A stretch of 64,000 nt of DNA from Fibrobacter sp. (GCA_016285835.1 JAEERM010000001.1:22102-86101), one strand, 5' to 3'. Positions 26,549 to 34,770 are shown, numbered from the stretch's first letter. Notes: generated by a model from the sequence alone, not told the origin. Program-made: numbers and translations.

Positions 26549-27508
26549 TTAGGCGTTGAACGGGGGCATGACCTGCCACAAAACAGCCTTATGAGCGTGC
26601 AGGCGGTTTTCGGCCTCTTCGAAACTCATGTTCACGTCGAGGTTGTCCATCACGGAGTCCGTGATTTCTTCGCCGCGGTGTGCGGGCAGGCAGTGGCTCA
26701 CCTTGCAGTGTGCCGGAGCGAGCTTCAAGAGTTCGTCGTTAATCTGGAACGGCAAGAAGTGGCTCTGCTTTGTAGCCTTTTCGCCTTCCTGGCCCATGGA
26801 GACCCACACGTCGCTATAGAGGATATCGGCGTCCTTGACGGCTTCCTTCGGGTCGTTGAACACGCGGTACTCACAACCGTGCTTCTTGAGGCCTTCGGCG
26901 GCTTCTTCCACAACGCTCTTCGGCTGCTCGAAACCCTTGGGGCAGGCGAGCGTGAAGTTCATGCCCACCTTGGAGGCGAGCGCGAGGAAGGAGTTCGCGA
27001 CGTTGTTGCCGTCACCGATGAAGGCGACGGTCTTCGGCTTGCCATCGGCGTTCTTGAAACCACCGAGGTTTTCACAAATCATCTGCGCAAAGGCAATGGC
27101 TTGGCAGGGGTGGCAATCGTCGGTGAGGGCGTTCACTATAGGTACGCTACCGAATTCGGCGAGTTCTTCCACGAGCTGCTGCTTGAAGCAACGGACCACG
27201 ATGGCGTTCACCCAGCGGGAAAGGCAACGGGCCACGTCCTTCACGCTTTCGCGCTTGCCGAGTCCGATGGAATCCGGGGCGAGCAGCACGGCATGGCCGC
27301 CGAGCTGGTTCATGCCCACCTGGAACGTGGTGATGGTTCGCAGCGAGGGCTTCTCGAAGAACATGGCGATGTTCTGGCCGTGGAGACGGTCAGAAACTTT
27401 GCCGGCGTGGACCTCTTTCTTGAGGCGCGAGGCAATCTCGACGGTTTCGAGGATTTTTTCTTCGCTCCAGTCCATCAGGCGAAGGAAGTGCTTGTTGCGA
27501 TCGATCAT
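26549..27508 (-). CDS. argF: Ornithine carbamoyltransferase
   Basis: Makes citrulline from ornithine and carbamoyl phosphate in arginine synthesis. From the ATG at 27508 (GGAG upstream) it is 319 residues, the usual size. The carbamoyl-phosphate loop is FFEKPSLRTITTFQ; the ornithine side has DDCHPCQA, the FIGDGNNVANS motif, SDVWVSMGQE and the HCLPAHRGEEIT motif. The residue after SLRT is Ile where Arg is common. The frame continues far upstream but without family sequence. It has a long leader with possible attenuator structure. Confidence 0.95.
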   Translation of the reverse strand: MIDRNKHFLRLMDWSEEKILETVEIASRLKKEVHAGKVSDRLHGQNIAMFFEKPSLRTITTFQVGMNQLGGHAVLLAPDSIGLGKRESVKDVARCLSRWVNAIVVRCFKQQLVEELAEFGSVPIVNALTDDCHPCQAIAFAQMICENLGGFKNADGKPKTVAFIGDGNNVANSFLALASKVGMNFTLACPKGFEQPKSVVEEAAEGLKKHGCEYRVFNDPKEAVKDADILYSDVWVSMGQEGEKATKQSHFLPFQINDELLKLAPAHCKVSHCLPAHRGEEITDSVMDNLDVNMSFEEAENRLHAHKAVLWQVMPPFNA

Positions 27509-27615
27509 TTTTCTGCTCCTCGGGCAAGCCCTGTCAAAAAAACAAAAACGGCTGCCCGCTTGACGAACGGCCGGTACATTTCCTTTGGAAATTTCCAAGA
27601 GAAAGCATAAATATA
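27509..27615 (-). promoter_or_regulatory. argF leader with hairpins and T-run
   Basis: TATATTTA (27608-27615, minus strand) is a possible -7 element about 100 nt before the argF ATG. The leader contains TTGGAAATTTCCAA, then a GGC ... GCC pairing followed by GTTTTTGTTTTTTT, then a GGGC-TT-GCCC hairpin just before the ribosome binding site. This could be an attenuator or a terminator/antiterminator switch. Confidence 0.3.
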
Positions 27616-27640
27616 CTAAAAAAATCGGAAAATAACGTAA

Positions 27641-27676
27641 AAAAACAAAAAAAACAGAGCGGTGTACGCTCTGTTT
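27641..27676 (-). terminator. Terminator of cstA
   Basis: On the minus strand, a perfect 10-bp stem AAACAGAGCG / CGCTCTGTTT with a 5-nt loop runs into a long T-rich stretch, 27 bp past the cstA stop. Confidence 0.85.
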
Positions 27677-27702
27677 ATCAAAGTTCTTTGTCGAAAACTC
27701 GC

Positions 27703-29202
27703 TTATTCCCAGTGGTCCGGGTTGAAATCCGATTTTTGGGAGAGTTTCTTGCCACGCCGGCAGAGCAGCGTGACGAGGACGATGGCTGCCACGGCGGCGA
27801 GCACGATGGCGACGTTGTAGTTGAGGCCAAAGCCCACCGGAGCGCCCTTCAGGTTCTCGGGGCTTACCCACAGGATATAGTCGCTGGTGATGAAAGCCAT
27901 GAACAGGCACGGGATGAGCGCAACCCAGAAGTTCTTCTTTTTGCAGCGGAGGTAGACCACGGCGACGCAGAGGCTACACACGGCCATGAGCTGGTTGCTC
28001 CAGCTGAAGTAGTTCCAAAGGATGTTGAAGCCTTCGGGGTTCAGGTTGCTCCAGAAGATGATGACCGCGCAGAGCGTGAACATCGGGACCGTCAGAATCA
28101 GGCGGTTCTTGACGGAGGTCTGGTCCATACCGGTGAGTTCGGCAATCGTGAGGCGGAGACTGCGCAGGCTCGTGTCGCCACTGGTAATCGCGAGGATGAT
28201 GACGCCCACGACGACGAGGATGGAAATCGGTGCGAACGGGATAACAGTAGAGACAAGTTCACTCAGGACTTTCACGCCGCTTGCACCCGTGATGAGTTCG
28301 GGCATGTGATGGTAGATGAACATGCCGCCGGCGGCCCAGATCATGCCGATGAGGCCTTCGACGATCATCATGCCGTAGAAGGTCTGGCGGCCGGTGTGTT
28401 CGGTCTTTTCGGTGCGGGCGACGAGCGGGCTCTGCGTGCTGTGGAATCCGCTGATGATGCCGCAGGCAATCGTCACGAACAACATAGGAATGATGGGCTG
28501 GTGTGCCGGATGCTGCGTGAAGTTGGATGCAATGTCGCTGAAGCAGATTTCGTCGAGGGTGCCGAGCTGCGGAGCGATGCCAATCAAGATGCCGAGGGAG
28601 GCGAGAATCAGGAGGCCGCCGAACACGGGGTAGATGCGGCCGATAATCTTATCGATGGGGAAGAAAGTGCTCGCGAAGTAGTAGGCGAAAATGACGGCGA
28701 CCGCAATCCAGAACAAAGTCGGGGAGACGGCGGAACCGGCGAGAATCGGCGTGTTGATGAGAGCTGCCGGGGTGTTGGTGAACACGGCTCCCACGAGGAG
28801 GAGCGCCACGGAGATGAGCGCAATCACCACCTTGGACGGACCGTTACCCAGGAACTTGCGCGAAAGGGCGGGGACGTTCACGCCGTTGTTGCGCATGCTG
28901 ATCATGCCCGAGAAGTAGTCGTGCACCGCACCACCGAACACGTTGCCGAGGGGGAGCAGGATGAATACGATGGCTCCGAATTTGATACCCAGGATGACCC
29001 CGATGACGGGACCGATACCAGCGATGTTCAGGAGCTGGATGAGTACGTTTTTCCAGTGCGGCAGGACCATGCGGTCCACTCCGTCCGGGTTTTGTACGGC
29101 GGGAGTGTTCCTGTTGTCGGGACCGAAAATTCGTTCTACGAACTTGCCGTATGTGAAGTAGCCACCGATGAGGATGGCGATACCAATTAGGAATGTAATC
29201 AT
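27703..29202 (-). CDS. cstA: CstA-family carbon starvation / peptide transporter
   Basis: An inner-membrane protein of the CstA family, linked in enterobacteria to peptide or pyruvate uptake. The 499 residues form many hydrophobic helices. Conserved segments include GYFTYGKFVERIFG, the LNIAGIGPVIGVILG loop, FGGAVHDYFSGMISMRNNG, GFHSTQSPLVARTEK and the FSWSNQLMAVC segment. It is shorter than E. coli CstA (about 700 residues), like many anaerobe homologues. AAGAAGG precedes the ATG, and a TTTAACA / TGTTAAA palindrome lies just upstream. Confidence 0.93.
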   Translation of the reverse strand: MITFLIGIAILIGGYFTYGKFVERIFGPDNRNTPAVQNPDGVDRMVLPHWKNVLIQLLNIAGIGPVIGVILGIKFGAIVFILLPLGNVFGGAVHDYFSGMISMRNNGVNVPALSRKFLGNGPSKVVIALISVALLLVGAVFTNTPAALINTPILAGSAVSPTLFWIAVAVIFAYYFASTFFPIDKIIGRIYPVFGGLLILASLGILIGIAPQLGTLDEICFSDIASNFTQHPAHQPIIPMLFVTIACGIISGFHSTQSPLVARTEKTEHTGRQTFYGMMIVEGLIGMIWAAGGMFIYHHMPELITGASGVKVLSELVSTVIPFAPISILVVVGVIILAITSGDTSLRSLRLTIAELTGMDQTSVKNRLILTVPMFTLCAVIIFWSNLNPEGFNILWNYFSWSNQLMAVCSLCVAVVYLRCKKKNFWVALIPCLFMAFITSDYILWVSPENLKGAPVGFGLNYNVAIVLAAVAAIVLVTLLCRRGKKLSQKSDFNPDHWE

Positions 29203-29214
29203 AGTATTGCCTTC

Positions 29215-29231
29215 TTTAACATTGTGTTAAA
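29215..29231. promoter_or_regulatory. Palindrome upstream of cstA
   Basis: TTTAACA-TTG-TGTTAAA is a perfect 7-bp inverted repeat 12 bp before the cstA ATG. It may be an operator, or a hairpin near the ribosome binding site. No cognate regulator is known. Confidence 0.35.
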
Positions 29232-29232
29232 C

Positions 29233-30228
29233 TCACTGATTCGAACTATCCGAACTTTGCTTGAAATATAGTATGTTGGTGGTGAAGGCGGACTTGCCTA
29301 CGTAATCGTAGCCCAGGACGGGGTGGAAGGAACCGATCTGGAAGGCGACTTCCAGGCCGAAACGGAACCCGTTGTCCCCTTTGACCGTTATATTCGGGTG
29401 GATTTCTTCCATCGGATCTTCGGTGCTTATCAGTTTGCCGCTAGATTCCATGCTGGCGTACTGGTAGCCGAGCGTCATCAGGACTTCCACTGCCTTGATG
29501 GGCCTGTAGCCGATGACCATGTTTAGAGTAAATGCATCGACATCCAGGTCAAGCTGTCCCTTGTAATCGTCCGGACGGTAGCCGATTCCACTGGTGTTGT
29601 AACCGAGCATGAGGCTCACGTCGAGAGGCTGTGCGGCCATGGGGAGCTTGTGCTGGAAAAAGTGACCGAAGCTGTACTGGAGGCCGAAACCGAACAGGTT
29701 GAACTTGCGGAGTTCACTGATGGAGGGGAGGAACATGCCGCGGAGAACCAGCCTTGCGTGGTAGTAACTGGCTGCCAACTGGACGTAGGGGTATGTGAAG
29801 AAACTGAGCCCGTTCAGGTTCTCGTTTCCGTTGACGACGGGGCATGCACCATATAGGTCGAGCGCTTCCGCCGAGCAGACATCCGTTGCAATCTTGTACT
29901 CATTCTTCTTGTCGTTGTCGCCGAAGATGGTGGGGTGGCCGTCGCCGTATTTCCTGTCGTCATCCGTGATAGGGACGATGGCGAAGGGCAAACCCGCTTC
30001 AAAGGTGAATTCCTGGGGAACCCCTGCGCTGGAGACCCAGTTGCTGTTGAGAATGGTGCTCAGGTTCGTGATGATTGGCTTTACGTATCCGGGGCGGTTG
30101 CCGTAAAGCACGTTCGACTTGTCGAAGGCTGAGAGGGATTCGTAGGTGGATGCCCAACCATCTTCATCCATGGCGAAGGCGGCTGTGGCGAGGGTCAGGG
30201 CTAGAGCGATGAACGGTTTCGTTTTCAT
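29233..30228 (-). CDS. Exported beta-barrel-like protein
   Basis: A 331-residue protein with a cleavable signal peptide (MKTKPFIALALTLATAAFA). Many alternating Gly/aromatic strands (FGFGLQYSFGHFF, YVQLAASYYHARLVLRG, VLMTLGYQYASM, FRFGLEVAFQIGSF) suggest an outer-membrane barrel. It resembles uncharacterised exported families such as DUF6588, but that assignment is tentative. The C-terminus (KQSSDSSNQ) lacks the usual final aromatic. A TATCTTTG element sits 5 nt before the ATG and no ribosome binding site is seen. It lies 31 bp from cstA on the same strand. Confidence 0.7.
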   Translation of the reverse strand: MKTKPFIALALTLATAAFAMDEDGWASTYESLSAFDKSNVLYGNRPGYVKPIITNLSTILNSNWVSSAGVPQEFTFEAGLPFAIVPITDDDRKYGDGHPTIFGDNDKKNEYKIATDVCSAEALDLYGACPVVNGNENLNGLSFFTYPYVQLAASYYHARLVLRGMFLPSISELRKFNLFGFGLQYSFGHFFQHKLPMAAQPLDVSLMLGYNTSGIGYRPDDYKGQLDLDVDAFTLNMVIGYRPIKAVEVLMTLGYQYASMESSGKLISTEDPMEEIHPNITVKGDNGFRFGLEVAFQIGSFHPVLGYDYVGKSAFTTNILYFKQSSDSSNQ

Positions 30229-30233
30229 GGCGC

Positions 30234-30241
30234 CAAAGATA
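30234..30241 (-). promoter_or_regulatory. TATCTTTG element 5 nt before the barrel-protein gene
   Basis: On the minus strand, an exact TAnnTTTG match ends 5 nt before the ATG at 30228, which suggests a leaderless mRNA. Confidence 0.5.
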
Positions 30242-30275
30242 GAATTTTACTTCCCAAAGGCTCCGTCGTTTTTCT

Positions 30276-30962
30276 TTAGAACTGGTAAAGAATGGCCATC
30301 TCGATGACTGCGAATGTCTGCCATTGCTTATGCTTCAAATCTTTGGTGCCTGCATTTTCCGTATAGAGGTTGCTGAACCAGGATTCGTAAAATTTGATTG
30401 TTGGAACAAGAATGATGTGATCCGTCAAGAAATAACGGATATCGAAAATCATGGCAATCGAAGAACCCATCAGTTCGGAGTCGGTTTTTTCTTTTGATTC
30501 GTCTGCAGGAATAACGCTATTGTCGGTTTTGATGCTTGTATAGGCGTATCCGAGACCGATTCCCGGCTGGAAGAATTCGGGCCAGAATATGTTGTAGATG
30601 AACTCGATGCCAAGTCGCCAAATGCGAATTTGCTCTTCGACGTTGTTTTCCGGGAATCCAGCCAGATTGTCGGTGAAATACCAGTAGTTGTAATTAAGGG
30701 CGAGTGAGAACTGCGCTATGTTTACACCCAGGATAAAGTCGGGCGATACGAAAAGGTTTGTCGAAGGCAGATGGACTGTTTCTTTTTCGCCATCTTCCGT
30801 TTTTGTATTCAAGGTGTAATTGCCAATGTCGCCGCGAGTTGCCACTGCGGAAAATCCTAAACCCGCATAGTAGGAACGTGGCCAATAGCCTTCATCTTCG
30901 TAAGCAAAGGCGTTTGCGGTGAAAAAAGAAAGGAACAAAAAGACGGCGATTAGTTTCTTCAT
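30276..30962 (-). CDS. Outer-membrane beta-barrel protein, unknown
   Basis: A 228-residue protein with a signal peptide (MKKLIAVFLFLSFFTANAFA). Amphipathic strands (YYAGLGFSAVATRG, FSLALNYNYWYF, PGIGLGYAYTSI, SIAMIFDIRYFL) and a C-terminal strand ending MAILYQF, with the terminal Phe expected for BAM-dependent barrels, point to a small outer-membrane barrel. Function is unknown. TATCTTTA lies 22 nt upstream of the ATG as a possible -7 element. Confidence 0.75.
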   Translation of the reverse strand: MKKLIAVFLFLSFFTANAFAYEDEGYWPRSYYAGLGFSAVATRGDIGNYTLNTKTEDGEKETVHLPSTNLFVSPDFILGVNIAQFSLALNYNYWYFTDNLAGFPENNVEEQIRIWRLGIEFIYNIFWPEFFQPGIGLGYAYTSIKTDNSVIPADESKEKTDSELMGSSIAMIFDIRYFLTDHIILVPTIKFYESWFSNLYTENAGTKDLKHKQWQTFAVIEMAILYQF

Positions 30963-31017
30963 TATGTTTGCTCTGTTTTTTTGATAAAGATACTAAAATA
31001 AAATAAGATGAACCGCA

Positions 31018-31842
31018 CTATAATCTGTAGCCAGCCCATTCCGCCGAGATGGAGGGGCTCGCCTTGCGGATGTTGGCCTCTTCGGGGGTCTCGTTTGCAG
31101 GGGTGATTTCTCCGCGCATGATTTTTTCGCGGATATTGTCGAAGGTGATAATGTTTTTGCTAGCATCGCCTGCGACTTTGCATGGTGAAACTTCCGATTC
31201 CTTGGTCTTGTCCTTTACTGGCGTATATTCGCGGCGCGCCGGGATTTCGTAGAACTTGTCTTCTTCGGGGCACCACGCCGTAAGGCATTTCCCGTAGACG
31301 CAGCCCGAGTCAAGCCCGATGAATCCGGGACGATGGACAAAACCTTTCTTGGCCCAATGCCCGAACACGACTGTCTTTGGCCAGGTGACTTGCTTGTACC
31401 AAGGCTCGTCATTCCACTTGCGGATAGACAGCAGTACCTCGGGGCTCATGTCTTCTAGCCTTGTCTTGCCGGGTTCGAGGCCGGCATGCACGAGCAACGC
31501 GTGCGGGGTGTCGCGCCAGAGCGGCCAATCTTTCACGATGTCGCGGATGTATATCCAGTCTTCGAGCGGGAGCCGAGCAAAACGCTTCTTCTGCTTTTCG
31601 CTCCATTGGGAGGGGGGCGCCTCCATCGAACGGATGAGGTGTTCTTCGTGGTTCCCGCGCACGGTCAGGATGCCGTTATCGACGACGAACTTCAGTGCCC
31701 GCATCATGTCGGGGCCCTTATTTATAATGTCGCCGGTCTGGTAGAGCGTATCGGAGCCGCGGACAAAGCCAAACTTGTCTACGATTGCTTCCAGTTCGTC
31801 GGCGCAACCATGAACGTCACCTATGTATAATGTTCTATTCAT
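31018..31842 (-). CDS. Metallophosphoesterase (PPP/ApaH-like)
   Basis: A 274-residue calcineurin-like phosphatase. Metal ligands are in IGDVHGC (D9, H11), TGDIINKGPD, VRGNHEEH, LLVHAGLEPG and VFGHWAKKG, followed by GLDSGCVYGKCLTAW, as in ApaH/PrpE and lambda-phosphatase types. Substrate could be diadenosine tetraphosphate or phosphoprotein; the sequence does not decide. The C-terminal 70 residues are family-atypical and charged. It has a weak CAGGA ahead of the ATG. The 228 bp upstream are the repeat element. Confidence 0.88.
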   Translation of the reverse strand: MNRTLYIGDVHGCADELEAIVDKFGFVRGSDTLYQTGDIINKGPDMMRALKFVVDNGILTVRGNHEEHLIRSMEAPPSQWSEKQKKRFARLPLEDWIYIRDIVKDWPLWRDTPHALLVHAGLEPGKTRLEDMSPEVLLSIRKWNDEPWYKQVTWPKTVVFGHWAKKGFVHRPGFIGLDSGCVYGKCLTAWCPEEDKFYEIPARREYTPVKDKTKESEVSPCKVAGDASKNIITFDNIREKIMRGEITPANETPEEANIRKASPSISAEWAGYRL

Positions 31843-31859
31843 ATTAGGTTTCCTGGCAC

Positions 31860-32068
31860 GAGGAGAGAGACTAGAGAATAGAGGCTAGTGGCTAGTGGCT
31901 AGTGAATAAGTATCACGCACTTCGTGCGTCAATATAAGACGGCGAAGCCGTGATATTTCTCCCTAGCCCCTAGATTCTAGATCCTAATCCCTAACCACTG
32001 TCTACTTCCTACTTCCTACTTCCTACTTCCTACTATTTACCTCATACCTCAAAGCGAAGCGACCTCAT
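31860..32068. repeat. Repeat-rich spacer (mosaic element copy 3, inverted)
   Basis: It holds GGCTAGT repeats (31884-31906), palindromes CACGCAC-TTC-GTGCGT and ACGGC-GAA-GCCGT, CTAGATTC-type repeats (31970-31990), four to five copies of the 7-bp unit CTTCCTA (32006-32033), and a CCTCATACCTCAAAGCGAAGCGACCTCATAG unit cut here as CCTCATACCTC / GACCTCATAG (32040-32070). Read on the minus strand, the order of modules parallels the copies at 16471-16745 and 36590-36790. Confidence 0.75.
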
Positions 32069-32070
32069 AG

Positions 32071-32799
32071 CTACTTCATCCTCACCGCCTGTCTCAACTT
32101 GTTCATTTCGTCGGCGGTCAATTCCCTGTATTCGCCTGCGGGGAGTTCTCCCAACTGAATTTTGCAGTAGCTCACTCGCTTGAGGTCGCGGATTTCGTAG
32201 CCGACGGCTCGCATCATGCGGCGGATTTCACGGTTCTTGCCCTCGGTGAGCACGAGTTCGGCGAACCCGTTTTCGAGGTAGACATCGGTAGCGAAGGCGA
32301 TTTCTTCTTCTGCATCGGGGTCGTTTTCGTCGCGGATGTCAACGCCGTCAACCAGTTTCTGTGCGGCAGAATCGCTGAGGGGGCGTGTCGTCCAAACGTA
32401 GTAACTGCGCGGGATTTCGTAGCTGGGGTGGGTGAGCCTGTGCAACAGTTCGCCATCGTCGGTGAACAGCAACAACCCGCGGCTTTGCAGGTCGAGTCGG
32501 CCTACATATTTGAGGTGCTGGAATCCGGGAGGCAGGTAATCGTACACGGTGCGGCGGCCCTGCGGGTCGACCTTGGTGCAAACGCATCCGGGCGGTTTGT
32601 GGAACAGGATGGTCTTTGTTTTGGTGGGGAGCTTTGCCGGTTTCCCATCGACAACAACCTTGTCCTTGGTCTCGTCTACTTGGTGTCCGAGATCGGTGAT
32701 TGTCTCTCCGTTCACCTGTACAAGGCCGTCGGCAATCAATGTGTCGGCGGCGCGGCGGCTCGCGATGCCGCAAAGAGATATGTACTTATTTATTCTCAT
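32071..32799 (-). CDS. rluB: RsuA/RluB-family pseudouridine synthase
   Basis: Isomerises a uridine in rRNA. The 242-residue protein has an N-terminal S4 RNA-binding domain (MRINKYISLCGIASRRAAD) and a catalytic domain with HKPPGCVCT, the active-site Asp in VGRLDLQSRGLLLFTDDG, and the C-terminal EGKNREIRRMMRAVGYEI block typical of the RsuA/RluB/RluE/RluF group. Choice of rluB over rsuA rests on overall similarity and is not certain. Its ATG overlaps the stop of the upstream gene in ATGA, so the three genes 34167-32071 form an operon. Confidence 0.88.
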   Translation of the reverse strand: MRINKYISLCGIASRRAADTLIADGLVQVNGETITDLGHQVDETKDKVVVDGKPAKLPTKTKTILFHKPPGCVCTKVDPQGRRTVYDYLPPGFQHLKYVGRLDLQSRGLLLFTDDGELLHRLTHPSYEIPRSYYVWTTRPLSDSAAQKLVDGVDIRDENDPDAEEEIAFATDVYLENGFAELVLTEGKNREIRRMMRAVGYEIRDLKRVSYCKIQLGELPAGEYRELTADEMNKLRQAVRMK

Positions 32800-33791
32800 G
32801 TGGAGGAATCCTCCGGAGCGGATTCTTGCTTGTTTTTCATCCAGGGCGGAACGCGCTTGGGCTTCGGCTTTTCTTCCGGTTCCGGCTCCGGCGGGTAGAG
32901 CAGACCGAAGCGGAGGCCTGCCGTACTGATCTTGAAAGTCTCGACGCGGAGTTTTTCCAGGAGGGAACGCAACCAGAACAGTCCGCAGATGATGACTTCG
33001 TGCCTTCCGTTTTCAAGTCCCGGGAGCATCGCGCGGAGTTCTTTGGAGAGGTTCGTGATTCGCGTGGTGACGTTTTCGAGGTCGGTGATGCTCATTTCCA
33101 GGCCTTCGATGGCCTTGTAGTCAAACTTTTGCTTGTCGAGGAACACCATTGCAAGTGCCGTTCCCGTTCCGCCGATAAGGTAGACGGGTTTCTTGGTCAT
33201 TCCCTTGAAGCTGACTTCCTTGAAAGTTTCCTTGACGAACTTTTTGTATTCGGGGCCGGGGATGGGGCCCATTGCCTTGAACATCTTGAGTGCACCGACG
33301 GGAATCGAAAGCGATGTCTCGCCGTTGCACAGTTCCGTGGATCCGCCACCGATGTCGATAGTGACGATGTCGGAGCCGTGCCATTCCTTGACGGAACGGA
33401 AGGTGAGTCGTCCTTCTTCTTCGCCGGAGATGATGCGGGGCTTCATCCAGATTGCTTTTTCCACCGCTTCGATGACTTCGTCGGGATTGCTGGCGCGGCG
33501 CATGGCCTCGGTCATGGCAACTGCCTTGAGGTCGGCACCGAGGGCATGCAGGTCCATGCGGAACTTCGTCATGATCTGCGTGAGTTCCTGAATTCTCGCA
33601 TCCGTGATGTGGCCGCACTCGTAAATGTCTTCGCCCAGGCGGCAGACTTCCACCTTTTGGAGTTTTGGCACGAGAATTTTTTTGTTCTCGGTTGCTTCGG
33701 CCTGCTCCGTGACCTTATCTTCGAATGCGGCAATCAGCAGGATGCAACTGTGGCTTCCGATGTCGATGGTGGCTTGGAGTTTGTTATCCAT
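32796..33791 (-). CDS. Ppx/GppA family phosphatase
   Basis: An ASKHA-fold exopolyphosphatase or pppGpp phosphohydrolase of 331 residues. The phosphate-binding motifs are IDIGSHSCILLIA (residue 9 on) and TIDIGGGSTEL; the catalytic region is RIISGEEEGRLTF, and LIGGTGTALA follows. It lacks the C-terminal HD domain of full-length Ppx and ends in a Pro/Glu/Lys-rich tail. The ATG at 33791 has GAGG 6 nt upstream; a GTG at 33797 is possible. It overlaps both neighbours, so translation is coupled. Confidence 0.87.
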   Translation of the reverse strand: MDNKLQATIDIGSHSCILLIAAFEDKVTEQAEATENKKILVPKLQKVEVCRLGEDIYECGHITDARIQELTQIMTKFRMDLHALGADLKAVAMTEAMRRASNPDEVIEAVEKAIWMKPRIISGEEEGRLTFRSVKEWHGSDIVTIDIGGGSTELCNGETSLSIPVGALKMFKAMGPIPGPEYKKFVKETFKEVSFKGMTKKPVYLIGGTGTALAMVFLDKQKFDYKAIEGLEMSITDLENVTTRITNLSKELRAMLPGLENGRHEVIICGLFWLRSLLEKLRVETFKISTAGLRFGLLYPPEPEPEEKPKPKRVPPWMKNKQESAPEDSST

Positions 33792-34167
33792 TTTCACCCT
33801 CGCTCAAATCCTTCGACTCTGTTTCATCGGATTTATCGGCGTCGTCGCGCTTCTCGTCAATCTTTTTCATCCCCGCCTTGATTTTCTCGGCGAGCTTTGC
33901 CGGGCTCGTGAGGAATTCTTTCGCACTGGCGATGGCTTCTTCGACCAACGAGGACGGGTAAGTTCTGTTCCATTCGGCAACCATCTTTGCCGTGGTGCTT
34001 CCGAGCGGTTTCTTCTCGCGGATTTCTTGGCCCATCTTGAGGGCGAGTAACAATCCGAGCTCGAACGCTCTCGGTTTCTCCTTGCCTTCGAGAAGTTTTT
34101 CTATTCGGGAAATGCGTTCCTCGTAGGGAATGTTCTGTTGCTTGGTCAAGTCTTCTTCTGAAATCAT
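33784..34167 (-). CDS. Small charged protein, first gene of the ppx-rluB operon
   Basis: A 127-residue soluble, highly charged, mostly helical protein with no recognised domain. Its start is MISEEDLTKQQ; upstream codons overlap the presumed promoter. The C-terminus is an acidic/Lys-rich tail (DDADKSDETESKDLSEGENG, split over a disordered end). It overlaps the Ppx/GppA gene by 8 bp, which suggests a linked role, but none can be inferred from the sequence. Confidence 0.65.
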   Translation of the reverse strand: MISEEDLTKQQNIPYEERISRIEKLLEGKEKPRAFELGLLLALKMGQEIREKKPLGSTTAKMVAEWNRTYPSSLVEEAIASAKEFLTSPAKLAEKIKAGMKKIDEKRDDADKSDETESKDLSEGENG

Positions 34168-34172
34168 GACTA

Positions 34173-34180
34173 TAAAGATA
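34173..34180 (-). promoter_or_regulatory. TATCTTTA element 5 nt before the operon's first ATG
   Basis: On the minus strand TATCTTTA ends 5 nt before the ATG at 34167, with no ribosome binding site between. It is a candidate -7 element for a leaderless operon mRNA. Confidence 0.45.
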
Positions 34181-34197
34181 GTATTTGCAGTCACGTC

Positions 34198-34231
34198 AAA
34201 AAAGAAAAGACCCCGCCGAAGCGGAGTCTTT
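34198..34231 (-). terminator. Terminator of the histone-like gene
   Basis: On the minus strand, a 10-bp stem with one mismatch (AAGACCCCGC / GCGGAGTCTT) and a 4-nt loop is followed by TTCTTTTTTG, 21 bp past the stop of the Lys-rich gene. Confidence 0.8.
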
Positions 34232-34251
34232 CCATAATAGCCTTGGAAGAA

Positions 34252-34578
34252 TTACTTCTTGGCAGCCGGCTTCTTAGCAGCAGCGGGCTTCTTAGCAGCA
34301 GCGGGCTTCTTGGCTGCAGACGGCTTCTTGGCAGCGGCCGGCTTCTTAGCAGCAGCCGGCTTCTTAGCAGCAGACGGCTTCTTGGCAGCAGCCGGCTTCT
34401 TAGCAGCGGACGGCTTCTTAGCAGCAGACGGCTTCTTGGCAGCAGCCGGCTTCTTAGCAGCAGACGGCTTCTTAGCAGCAGACGGCTTCTTAGCAGCAGA
34501 CGGCTTCTTGGCCGGCTTCTTAGCAGTAGCGGGCTTCTTAGCGGGTTTCTTGGCAGGTTTCTTTGTTGTTGTAGCCAT
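34252..34578 (-). CDS. Histone-H1-like Lys/Ala/Pro repeat protein
   Basis: A 108-residue protein made almost only of Lys, Ala, Pro and a few Ser/Thr in repeats of AAKKP(S/A). It resembles the C-terminal tail of histone H1 and bacterial H1-like proteins (HctB, AlgP, BpH1), which bind DNA non-specifically and compact the nucleoid. There is no globular domain. The DNA is a 15-bp tandem repeat, so copy number probably varies. AAGGAAG precedes the ATG, and the gene has its own terminator. DNA binding is inferred from composition. Confidence 0.8.
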   Translation of the reverse strand: MATTTKKPAKKPAKKPATAKKPAKKPSAAKKPSAAKKPSAAKKPAAAKKPSAAKKPSAAKKPAAAKKPSAAKKPAAAKKPAAAKKPSAAKKPAAAKKPAAAKKPAAKK

Positions 34579-34770
34579 TTTATCTTCCTTTTTTTTGAGG
34601 GTTTGTTGTTTGATGACTATAAAATAACTTTATTTTCACAAATAATCAACATTTTTTTAAATTTTTTTCATTTTTTTTTTTAAAGGGTATTGACAAGTCA
34701 TTTTTTGCCATTCGAAAAATTTTATCTACCAGACACCCTGTTTTCTAGTTTGTATGTACTTTTGGTGGAT

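Noticed and set aside
26549..27910. Longer 453-codon version of argF
   Set aside because: The first 134 codons contain no carbamoyltransferase sequence, cross the leader hairpins and the cstA terminator, and precede the ATG that has a good ribosome binding site.
34259..34578. 15-bp repeats considered as a CRISPR or satellite
   Set aside because: They are in frame throughout and encode a Lys/Ala/Pro protein with ribosome binding site and terminator.
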